This document shows, piece after piece, positions 16,785-23,836 of a DNA stretch of 59,189 bases. The notes beneath the pieces were generated by a model. That model was not told the DNA's origin. It did no database searches and saw only the letters and a list, made by a program, of their open reading frames with translations. Made by a program: the position numbers and the translations under genes. Source of the stretch: Leptothrix sp. (in: b-proteobacteria) (GTDB taxonomy: Bacteria > Pseudomonadota > Gammaproteobacteria > Burkholderiales > Burkholderiaceae_C); the NCBI GenBank assembly GCA_013822265.1, contig PNKD01000010.1, forward strand, positions 1-59,189, written 5' to 3'. Position 1 is the first letter of the stretch; each line of letters begins with the position of its first letter.

Positions 16785-17804
16785 TCACGGGCCGGCTGCA
16801 GGCAGGCCCTGCAACAGGCCGGCCGACGCGTGCAGCCGGCCCCGGGTGTCGACGACCACGGCGTCGACACCGGGCAGCGTGGCCACCAGCGCCAGGCCGC
16901 GCTCGATGCCGAGCACGAACACGGCCTTGGACAGCGCTTCGCTGGTCAGGCCGTCGTCGGCGAGGATGGTCACGCTGTGCACGTGCTGCGGGCTGTGGCC
17001 GGTGGCCGGGTCGATGAGGTGGTGCACACGTTCGGCACCGTCGTCGAAGAAGCGTTCGTAGTCGCCCGAGGTCGACACCGAGGTGTCCTCCAGCGGCAGC
17101 ACGGCCACCACCTCGCCGGCGCGGCGCGGGTCGCGGATGGCCACGCTCCACGGACGGCTCTCTTGGCCGCCGACGGTGCGCCCGCCGATGACACGGCTGT
17201 CGCCGCCGGCGCTGACCAGCGCGCTGCTGATGCCGCGGCGCCGCAGCAGCGCGGCGGCGCGGTCGACCGCATGGCCCTTGGCGAAGCCGCCAAGGTCGAT
17301 GCGCATGCCCTCGAGGCCGAAGCGCAGCGTGCGTGCCTTGGGGCCGAGATGCAGGTGCTGCCAGCCGACGAGGGCGCGCGCGCGCTCGAGCTCGGCGGCG
17401 CCGGGGCGCACGCGGCGGCGGTAGTCGTAGAGCTGGCCGACGGCGGCGTAGCTGATGTCGAAGGCGCCGCCGCTGAGGCGCGAAAAGGCCAGCGCGCGCT
17501 CGACCAGTGCGTACATCTCGTCGCTCAGCGGCACCGCATGGCGCGCGGCTTCGCGGTTGATGCGGCTGAGCTCCGAGGCCGGCTTGTGCGGGCTCATCGC
17601 GCGGTCGATGCGGTGCATCTCGTCCATCACCGCGGCGGCGGCGGCTTCACCGAGGCGGCGGTCGTCGGCCCACAGTTCGACGTGGATGGCGGTGCCCATG
17701 ATGGCCTCGTCGCGGGTTACCCAGGCGCCCCCGGCCGGCGCCGCCATGGTGCGGCGGGCGAAGTCGAATCGACGTTGGGCAGGTTGGGTCGTGGCGAGAA
17801 GCAT
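16785..17804 (-). CDS. apbE: FAD:protein FMN transferase (ApbE family)
   Basis: 339 residues, usual length for the family. Transfers FMN from FAD to Thr/Ser of extracytoplasmic redox proteins. Family motifs in order: MGTAIHVEL (about 36-44), IDLGGFAKGHAVD (about 168-180), SAGGDSRV, STSGDYERFF, HLIDPATGHSP, and DGLTSEALSKAVFVLG near the C-terminus. No hydrophobic export signal is visible in the first 40 residues, unlike most ApbE proteins, and no upstream start would supply one. It is the first gene of the operon, so its target is probably encoded downstream. I see no strong ribosome-binding site. Confidence 0.92.
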   Translation of the reverse strand: MLLATTQPAQRRFDFARRTMAAPAGGAWVTRDEAIMGTAIHVELWADDRRLGEAAAAAVMDEMHRIDRAMSPHKPASELSRINREAARHAVPLSDEMYALVERALAFSRLSGGAFDISYAAVGQLYDYRRRVRPGAAELERARALVGWQHLHLGPKARTLRFGLEGMRIDLGGFAKGHAVDRAAALLRRRGISSALVSAGGDSRVIGGRTVGGQESRPWSVAIRDPRRAGEVVAVLPLEDTSVSTSGDYERFFDDGAERVHHLIDPATGHSPQHVHSVTILADDGLTSEALSKAVFVLGIERGLALVATLPGVDAVVVDTRGRLHASAGLLQGLPAAGP

Positions 17805-18075
17805 GGTGGGCCGCTTGACAGCTGAAGGCGGAGCGGACGGTAGCGGGCCGCGCGCACGCTGGCCGTGACGGCTGGTGCGCCTTTGCGAGCAGATGCTTCA
17901 GATGTTGGGCCGCGTGCCATGCCGCCGCGGGGCGGCTGCGGCAAGGCCGCGATGCGACGGCAGCGCGCGCGAACGGCGCGCTCAGGGTCGAGTCGTGACG
18001 TTTGTCACGAACGGGCGGGTGCGGCGCCGCGTCGCGGTCGCTTGTCGGGTTGGCCGCCGGTGGTGGCGGCCGGTT
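17805..18075. other. 271-base intergenic region upstream of the redox operon
   Basis: Lies between apbE, the first gene of the minus-strand operon, and the stop of the LytTR gene. It must hold the operon promoter if transcription starts here, but I see no convincing -35/-10 pair. The notable element is the palindrome at 17993-18010, listed separately. No gene is supported. Confidence 0.6.
17993..18010. promoter_or_regulatory. CRP/FNR-type palindrome upstream of the apbE operon
   Basis: TCGTGAC-GTTT-GTCACGA, a perfect 7-base inverted repeat with a 4-base spacer. Written as CGTGA-N6-TCACG it matches the layout of CRP-family operators (TGTGA-N6-TCACA) except for the outermost bases. It lies about 190 bases upstream of the apbE start. 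A terminator for the LytTR gene is possible, but no T-run follows on either strand. Confidence 0.45.
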
Positions 18076-18936
18076 TCACATTCCCTTGAACAGCCCGGTG
18101 TAGCTGCGGCTGACCTCGAGCTTTTCGGGGTGGCCCTTGACGCCGACGATCTGGCGGCCGCGGAAGTCGCGCGTGACGCTGGCAATGGCCTTCACGTTGA
18201 CCAGCGTGCTGCGGTGGATCTGCCAGAACGCACGCGGGTCGACCTCGTCGACCAGCTCCTTGATGGGCTTGCGTATCAACGCCTCGACCTGCGCCGTCTG
18301 CACGCGGGTGTACTTCTCGTCGCTGATGAAGAACAGCACCTCGTCGACCGGGATCATCTGTATCGCCTGGCCCACGGTGGCCTGTATCCATTGCAGGTAC
18401 TGCGGCGCGGCGCCGGGGTTCAGGCGCGCGGCCAGCTGGTGCAGCAGCTGCTGCATGTGCGGGCCGGCCGGCCCGTCGGCACCGGAGGCGCGCGCCGCCA
18501 GGCGCTGCTGGATGCGCTGCACCGTGACCAGCAGGCGGTCGCGCTCGGCGGGCTTGAGCACGTAGTCGGCCACGCCCTGCTCGAAGGCCTCGACCGCGTA
18601 CTGGTCGTAGGCGGTGATGAAGACGATCTCGGGCAGCAGCTCGTCGTCGTCGGCCGCACCGTCGCCGGTCTCGCGCGGCGGCAGCTGGGCGATCTGGCGC
18701 GCCGCCTCCACGCCGGTCAGGCCGGGCATGCGGATGTCGAGGAAGACGATGTCGGGCCGGTGCTCGGCCACCAGCTGCACCGCCTCGAGGCCGTTCTTGG
18801 CCTCGGCGACGATCTGCAGCTCGGGCCAGACTTCGGCCAGGCGCGCGCGCAACTGGTCGCGCATGAGGCGTTCGTCGTCGGCGAGTACGGCGCGGGGCGC
18901 GGTGACGGGCGAGCCGGTGCGGTCGGGCGTGTTCAT
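18076..18936 (-). CDS. LytTR family response regulator
   Basis: 286 residues. Receiver domain (about 15-145) with acidic pocket ADDE (19-22) and phosphoacceptor Asp67 in FLDIRMPG, then a LytTR DNA-binding domain (about 180-286) with DEVLFFISDEKYTRV and WQIHRSTLVNVKAI. The receiver has an acidic insert (GDGAADDDE) near residue 91. ATG 18936 was chosen because the family N-terminus starts there and it overlaps the stop of the upstream membrane-protein gene (ATGA). Forms a two-component pair with the histidine kinase two genes upstream. Confidence 0.92.
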   Translation of the reverse strand: MNTPDRTGSPVTAPRAVLADDERLMRDQLRARLAEVWPELQIVAEAKNGLEAVQLVAEHRPDIVFLDIRMPGLTGVEAARQIAQLPPRETGDGAADDDELLPEIVFITAYDQYAVEAFEQGVADYVLKPAERDRLLVTVQRIQQRLAARASGADGPAGPHMQQLLHQLAARLNPGAAPQYLQWIQATVGQAIQMIPVDEVLFFISDEKYTRVQTAQVEALIRKPIKELVDEVDPRAFWQIHRSTLVNVKAIASVTRDFRGRQIVGVKGHPEKLEVSRSYTGLFKGM

Positions 18937-19502
18937 GACGGCATCGTAGCGGCGGGCGGGTGTGTGGGCGGGTGCGCGGGTGTACGCGCGGGTGTGTGCG
19001 CGGGCGCGGCCCGGCGGCGCAGCAGCAGCCACAGCAGCAGGCCTGCCAGCCACAGCGGCGACAGCAGCACCGCCGCCAGCGCCACCACGGCCAGCAGCGG
19101 CCCGGCCAGGCCGAGCACCAGGCCAAGCACCAGGCACAGCACCAGGCCCAGCACCGCCAGCACGACCGCCACCGGCACGACCACCGTGGCCACCAGCAGG
19201 CCCAGCAGCAGCGCGGCGCCGACGCACAGCAGCACCGCCGTCACGGCAACGGCGGCGGCGACGATGCCGGGGCCGTCGTGCGTCCAGGGCGGGCCGTCGA
19301 CGATGACCTGCACGCCATCGGCGGCGCCGTCCGGCAGCGAGGCCAGCAGCGCCACGCCGCCGGCCAGCACCAGGCCGACGATCAGCAGCGCCGCGCCCGC
19401 CAGCCAGGGCCAGACGCGCCGGCGCGGCCTGGGCGTTGGGGCCGCGGCCGCCGCCGCGCCGGCGGCGGGCGGGCTGAAGGCGTGGATGTCGTCGTCGTTC
19501 AT
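18933..19502 (-). CDS. Small multi-spanning membrane protein between kinase and regulator genes
   Basis: 189 residues. Hydrophobic segments at about 32-53 and 80-165 suggest three to five helices, with valine/leucine-rich runs such as VVPVAVVLAVLGLVLCLV. The C-terminal tail is a Thr/Pro/His-rich repeat (HTPARTPAHPPTHPP) encoded by imperfect tandem repeats. No known domain recognised. Both ends overlap by four bases with the histidine kinase and response-regulator genes, so the three are translated together. It may be a sensor or modulator for the kinase; that is inference from position. Confidence 0.7.
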   Translation of the reverse strand: MNDDDIHAFSPPAAGAAAAAAPTPRPRRRVWPWLAGAALLIVGLVLAGGVALLASLPDGAADGVQVIVDGPPWTHDGPGIVAAAVAVTAVLLCVGAALLLGLLVATVVVPVAVVLAVLGLVLCLVLGLVLGLAGPLLAVVALAAVLLSPLWLAGLLLWLLLRRRAAPAHTPARTPAHPPTHPPAATMPS

Positions 19503-20920
19503 GCCGGTGTGCCTTCCACGGTCTTGTAGGGCACGGTGACGGTCACCACGGTGCCGCTGGGCCGGTTCTCGGTCACCGTGAGCGTGGCGCGCGGGCCATA
19601 CAGCAACTGCAGCCGCTCGCGGATGTTGGCCAGGCCGACGCCGGTGCCGGCGGTGGCGGCCTTGCCGAAGCCCAGGCCGGTGTCGGCCACCGTCACCTGC
19701 AGCTTGCCGTGCACGATCTCGGCCTTCAGGTGCAGCGAGCCGCCTTCGGCCTTGGGTTCGAGGCCGTGCTTGATGGCGTTTTCGACCAGGGTCTGGATCA
19801 TCATCGGCGGGAACTCGGCCGACAGCAGGCCGTCGGGCACCTGGACGTCGGTGCTCAGGCGCTCTTCCATGCGCACCTTTAGGATCTCGAGGTAGGGGCG
19901 GATGACGGCCAGCTCGCGCCCCAGGTCGCGCACGCCGTTGCCGTCGCCGCCGCTGGCCTCGCGCATCGTCGGCATGCTGGCGCGCAGCAGCGCGATCAGG
20001 TTCTTCTGCATCTGGCTGGCGCGCGCCGGGTCGGTCTCGATGAGGTGGTCGATGCTGGCCAGCGTGTTGAACAGGAAGTGCGGCTCGACCTGGGCCTGCA
20101 TCGCCGCCATGCGCGCCTCGACCACCTGACGCTTGAGCGACTCGGCCTCGGCCGTCTCGGTGGCCTGGGCGGCCTTCACCTCGGCCTGGATGCGGCTCTT
20201 GTAGGTGTACTTCAGGATCGCCGAGCCCAGCACCCAGAGCAGGGTGAACTGCATCATGAAGTCGCCGATGCCCACGCGCGTGGTGCGCCGGGTCGGGCCG
20301 CGCAAGTCCTCGGTGAGGGTCTCGATCGCCTGCTGCGCGTCGCGGCGCGCCTCGTCGGCGTCGCGCACGGCCTGTTCAGCGTCGCGGCGGGCCTCGCGCA
20401 CGGCCTCTTCCATGTCGCGTCGCGCTTCGGCGAGCGCTTCGCGCACGGCCTCGGCCACGGGCCCGGGCGGCACGCTGATGCGCAGGTCGCCGGCCGCCGA
20501 GGCGGCGGCCGACGCCGCCTGCGCGGGGCCCTGGCCCTTGGGCGTGATGCGCACGCCGTCCTTGCCGATGCTGATGTCGATGCCGCTCTTGTCCCCGTCC
20601 TTGGGCAGTTCGATGTGCACGCCGGGCACGGGGTTGGCGGGCGCCTTCGGGGCCTTCGGCGGCCGCGGCGGCGCGGGGCGCGTGACGATGCGCACCGAGG
20701 GTTCGACCAACTCGGTGACGGTCCAGGTGAAGGGCGGCGTGTCGTGCACGATCGCGACGACGCTGATGAGCGCCAGCGCCAGCACGATGAAACGCTTCCA
20801 GCTGATGCTTACCAGCCACGCGCCGTAGGCGTGGAAGGCCCTTACCGTCGTCGCTGAAAAGCGCTGCCAGCGGTCTTGCCAAGGCGACGGTGGGGGGCGG
20901 TTGGGCAAGGCGGCGTTCAT
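19499..20920 (-). CDS. LytS/YpdA-type sensor histidine kinase
   Basis: 473 residues. Membrane helices at about 43-60 and 220-238 bracket a periplasmic region of about 160 residues that ends in a highly charged Ala/Arg/Glu/Asp helical stretch (about 150-205), probably coiled coil. A cytoplasmic linker leads to the His-kinase domain with the phosphoacceptor in VEPHFLFN (His281), an ATPase domain with LVENAIKHG and TGLGFG, and GTGVGLANIRERL. ATG 20920 gives a sensible N-terminus; the longer open frame upstream is shadow sequence. Pairs with the LytTR regulator. Ligand unknown. Confidence 0.9.
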   Translation of the reverse strand: MNAALPNRPPPSPWQDRWQRFSATTVRAFHAYGAWLVSISWKRFIVLALALISVVAIVHDTPPFTWTVTELVEPSVRIVTRPAPPRPPKAPKAPANPVPGVHIELPKDGDKSGIDISIGKDGVRITPKGQGPAQAASAAASAAGDLRISVPPGPVAEAVREALAEARRDMEEAVREARRDAEQAVRDADEARRDAQQAIETLTEDLRGPTRRTTRVGIGDFMMQFTLLWVLGSAILKYTYKSRIQAEVKAAQATETAEAESLKRQVVEARMAAMQAQVEPHFLFNTLASIDHLIETDPARASQMQKNLIALLRASMPTMREASGGDGNGVRDLGRELAVIRPYLEILKVRMEERLSTDVQVPDGLLSAEFPPMMIQTLVENAIKHGLEPKAEGGSLHLKAEIVHGKLQVTVADTGLGFGKAATAGTGVGLANIRERLQLLYGPRATLTVTENRPSGTVVTVTVPYKTVEGTPA

Positions 20921-21063
20921 GGGCGCTTCAGGGGGCGTATCGCTCTGGCCGCAGGGGGCGGCGGATACGGTGCACTGTACCCAGCGGCAGCCGCGCCGCC
21001 AGCGCCGCTCGACGCGGTGCGCAACCGGGGCGACGGGCTGCAACGGCTGCCGACAGGCCGCCG

Positions 21064-21090
21064 GGAACTTTTTCGCCGTCGGCATCCAAT
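21064..21090 (+). promoter_or_regulatory. Candidate ECF-type promoter for the sigma-factor operon
   Basis: GGAACTT at 21064-21070 followed after 14 bases by TCCAAT. The -35 matches the sigma-E type consensus perfectly; the -10 is close to TCNAA but the spacing is a base or two short. Transcription would start about 35 bases before the sigma-factor ATG at 21131, consistent with autoregulation. Low certainty. Confidence 0.4.
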
Positions 21091-21130
21091 ACGCAGCAGT
21101 GCCCCGCGCCTTGCTGTCCACCCGCCACCC

Positions 21131-21748
21131 ATGCTGCCTTTCGTACCCTGGACCCGCCGTGAACGCCTGGCGCCGCTGGACAGTGCCGCGCTCGTCGCGC
21201 GGCTGGCCGACGGCGATGCGGCGGCGCTGGACGAGCTCTACCGGCGCGAGGTCGGCCCGGTCTACCGTTATGCGCTGGCGCTGGGCGGCAACGCCGCGTG
21301 GGCCGCAGACGCCACGCAGGAGGCCTTCGTCGCGCTGGCCACGCGGCCGCAGGGTTTCGACGCCGCGCGAGGCAGCCTGGGGGCCTGGCTGGCCGGCGTG
21401 GCGCGGCACGCGCTGTCGGCGCAGTGGCGGCTGCGCCGTCACGAGACGCCGCTGGACGAGAGTGACGACGGCGACGGCGACGGCGATGGCGTTGGGGCGG
21501 CGATCGGCGCTGCGGACGGCCCCGAGCAGCGGCTGCTGCAGGTGCAGGACAGCGCCCTGGTCTGGGCCGCGCTGCGCCGGCTGGCGCCGCCCTTTCGCGA
21601 GGCGGTGGTGCTGGTCGACCTGCAGGACAGGCCCTACGCCGAAGCCGCCCGCATCGCGGGCGTAGAGATCAACACCTTGCGCACCCGGCTGCACCGGGCG
21701 CGCCAGAAGCTGGTGGCGCTGCTGGCGGCCAGCGGCGGGAGCCGATGA
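21131..21748 (+). CDS. ECF-type RNA polymerase sigma factor
   Basis: 205 residues. Region 2 (about 12-75) with LYRREVGPVYRYAL and DATQEAFVALAT; region 4 (about 135-195) with PPFREAVVLVDLQDRPYAEAA and the recognition helix VEINTLRTRLHRARQKL. The linker carries an Asp/Gly repeat (DDGDGDGDGVG) encoded by GACGGC units. The frame is open further upstream, but the sigma-like sequence begins at this ATG. Its last four bases overlap the next gene, which looks like an anti-sigma partner. Divergent from the histidine kinase operon. Confidence 0.9.
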   Translation: MLPFVPWTRRERLAPLDSAALVARLADGDAAALDELYRREVGPVYRYALALGGNAAWAADATQEAFVALATRPQGFDAARGSLGAWLAGVARHALSAQWRLRRHETPLDESDDGDGDGDGVGAAIGAADGPEQRLLQVQDSALVWAALRRLAPPFREAVVLVDLQDRPYAEAARIAGVEINTLRTRLHRARQKLVALLAASGGSR

Positions 21749-22260
21749 TGAAGATGCCGAACGACAGGCCTCGGCCGCTGGCCGAACTGCTGCAGCAAGT
21801 GGGTGCCGAACTGCGGGCGCAGGCGCCGCCGGCGGCGCTGCAGGCGCGCGTGCGTGCCGCCGCGCGAGCGGCCTGGCAGGCCGAGCCGGCCGCGGTCGGC
21901 AGGTCGCCGCGTCAGGCCGCCGCGGCAGTGCGGGCCTGGCTCGGCGGGCATCGTGGCTGGCCGGGTTTGGTGGCCGTCTGCGCCGGGGTGCTTGCGGCCA
22001 CCGTGCTGTTGCGCGGGCCGCCGCCTTTGCCGCTGGTCATCGACGACGGCGCCGGGCGCGGCGGCTTCGTGTCCGTGGCCGCGGCCGAGCGCTGGCCGCG
22101 CGGCGCCGCCGCCGCCTGGCTGGTGGGCACCGAACTGCAGCGCGAGCGCCTGCCCGCGCTGGGTCTGCCCTACGACCCGGCGCGCGCCGGCGACACCGTG
22201 CGCGCCGAACTGCTGCTGCATCCCTCGGGCGAGGTGCTGGCGGTGCGCCTGCTCGATTGA
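21745..22260 (+). CDS. Membrane protein, likely anti-sigma factor
   Basis: 171 residues, starting ATGATG and overlapping the sigma-factor stop. An N-terminal cytoplasmic part (about 1-72) is helical and Arg/Ala-rich, a single membrane segment follows (about 74-90, WPGLVAVCAGVLAATVLL), and the remaining 80 residues would be periplasmic. I do not see a clear zinc-binding anti-sigma motif (HxxxCxxC is absent). The anti-sigma call rests on the sigma/membrane-protein pairing and the topology, not on homology. Confidence 0.7.
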   Translation: MMKMPNDRPRPLAELLQQVGAELRAQAPPAALQARVRAAARAAWQAEPAAVGRSPRQAAAAVRAWLGGHRGWPGLVAVCAGVLAATVLLRGPPPLPLVIDDGAGRGGFVSVAAAERWPRGAAAAWLVGTELQRERLPALGLPYDPARAGDTVRAELLLHPSGEVLAVRLLD

Positions 22261-22310
22261 GCGCCTTTGACCACTGCGAAACAACGAAACCACCAACCAA
22301 GGAACCGACC

Positions 22311-23465
22311 ATGAAAACGACCCACGTCAAGCGTGCCATCCACCCATGCCCGTCACTGCCGTTCGGCGCCTGGGGCACATGGGCCGCATCGGCGGCGTTG
22401 GCCGCGCTGCCTACTCTGACCGTCGCGGCCCAGGCCAGCGCCAGCGCGCCCGCGACCGAAGCCGTGTCCTCTCAGACGCCGCCGACAAGACTGGCGCAAG
22501 CCGAGATCGAGCGCCGCATCTTCATCGGCGAGGGCGCCATGCCGCCCGGCGGCGCCGATGCCGCCGGCGGCCGTGTCGTCAAGGGCGCGCCCTACTGCGC
22601 CGACGCCGAACACGAGACCGTGCAGTGGCTGGCCGACGGCAGCGGCGGCGCGCCCAACCGCATCACCCACCTCACGCGCACCCGGCTGTGCCGCGACGGC
22701 GAGGGCCGCACGCGCCAGGAGACCGAGCGCAACGGGCGCAAGGTGATCTACCTGCGCGACCCCGTGGCGCGCGAGAACTGGACCCTGGACCCCGAGCGCA
22801 AGACGGCGCGGCGCGCCGACGATGGCCGCCACGAGGCGCTGGACTCGGCGGCTTGGCGCGAGCATGCCGAACGCCTGCGCGAATGGGCGCGCGGCCTGGT
22901 CGAGCGTTTGCGCCCGGGGGCGGCGGGCACCGTGACGCCTGCGGCGCCGCCGGTTCCACCGGTGCCGCCCGTGCCACCGGTGCCCCCCGAGCCCGTGATC
23001 ATCCACACCGAGCCCGGCACGCCCGGTGGAGAGCGCCGCGTGGAGGTGGAGATCCTGCGCTTGCCGCCGGGGGGCGAAGCCGGCGCCACGGGCACCGCGC
23101 CGATGCCGCCGCCGGCCGTGCAGTGGCGCTCGCAGGTGCTGGCGCCGCGTGGCGCGGGTAACGTGACGCCGTTGCCCGCGCGCGAGATCGAGGGGCAGCG
23201 CGCCAACGGCGAACGCACCGCCTGGGTCATCGAGGCCGGCAAGGTCGGCAACGAGAAACCGATTCAGATCATGCGCGAGGTCTGGACCTCGCCCGAACTG
23301 ATGCTCACGCTGGCGTCACGCGACTTCGACCCGCGCAGCGGCGAGGTGAACTACCGCCTCAAGAACCTGAAGCGCGGCGAGCCCGATGCGGCGCTGATGC
23401 GCGTGCCGGCCGACTACACCCAGCCGACGCGGCCGGCGTCGCGCGCCCCGGCGGCCAAGGGTTGA
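22311..23465 (+). CDS. Exported protein of unknown function in the ECF operon
   Basis: 384 residues. N-terminal signal-like region (core WAASAALAALPTLTVAAQ, about 24-41). A conserved-looking domain (about 65-165) has two cysteines (KGAPYCADAEHETVQWLADG and TRTRLCRDGEGRTRQETER). A Pro/Val repeat linker (four VPP units, about 215-228) precedes a C-terminal domain (about 280-365). No known domain recognised. The ATG follows the preceding gene by about 50 bases with AAGGA eight bases upstream. Probably a target or sensor in the ECF regulon. Confidence 0.75.
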   Translation: MKTTHVKRAIHPCPSLPFGAWGTWAASAALAALPTLTVAAQASASAPATEAVSSQTPPTRLAQAEIERRIFIGEGAMPPGGADAAGGRVVKGAPYCADAEHETVQWLADGSGGAPNRITHLTRTRLCRDGEGRTRQETERNGRKVIYLRDPVARENWTLDPERKTARRADDGRHEALDSAAWREHAERLREWARGLVERLRPGAAGTVTPAAPPVPPVPPVPPVPPEPVIIHTEPGTPGGERRVEVEILRLPPGGEAGATGTAPMPPPAVQWRSQVLAPRGAGNVTPLPAREIEGQRANGERTAWVIEAGKVGNEKPIQIMREVWTSPELMLTLASRDFDPRSGEVNYRLKNLKRGEPDAALMRVPADYTQPTRPASRAPAAKG

Positions 23466-23518
23466 CGCTGGCGGCTCGGTGGCCGCTGGTCGGTACGGCG
23501 CGGCGGGGGCGCCGGCCT

Positions 23519-23740
23519 TCAGACCGACAAGCCGGTGGCCAGTGCCAGCAGCGCGGTGGCCAGCGCGACGCAGCCCACCAGCCGCAGCAGTTGCAGATCG
23601 GCCGCGTCGGCACTGGCCAGCGCGTCAGCGGCCTCGTTCGCATCGCCTTGCACGGCCGGCATGGTGGCGCGCGCCGCTTCGACGGGTCGGGCACGTGTGT
23701 TGGAGGAGTCAGGTCGCGGCATCGGCGCATTGCTGATCAT
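23519..23740 (-). CDS. Small single-pass membrane protein, unknown function
   Basis: 73 residues. Polar N-terminal 48 residues, then a hydrophobic C-terminal helix (about 50-71, LQLLRLVGCVALATALLALATG). The start is supported by a good ribosome-binding site, AAGGGAG, six bases before the ATG. It lies about 100 bases after the broken SARP regulator on the same strand. I recognise no family; a real gene is plausible but not proven. Confidence 0.5.
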   Translation of the reverse strand: MISNAPMPRPDSSNTRARPVEAARATMPAVQGDANEAADALASADAADLQLLRLVGCVALATALLALATGLSV

Positions 23741-23836
23741 GGCGGGCTCCCTTCTTGGTCTGGTGCCGCCGTGGAAGCGCCGCGGCCAGGCCCAGGTTCA
23801 GGCCCAGGTTTTAGGCGGCCGGCCGTTATGGAGGCG

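Noticed and set aside
13603..17061. An 1152-codon plus-strand open frame
   Set aside because: Antisense to the HzsA-related gene, low-complexity composition, no domain or signal.
17993..18010. The palindrome as a Rho-independent terminator for the LytTR gene
   Set aside because: No T-run follows on the minus strand, and the CRP-type spacing explains it better.
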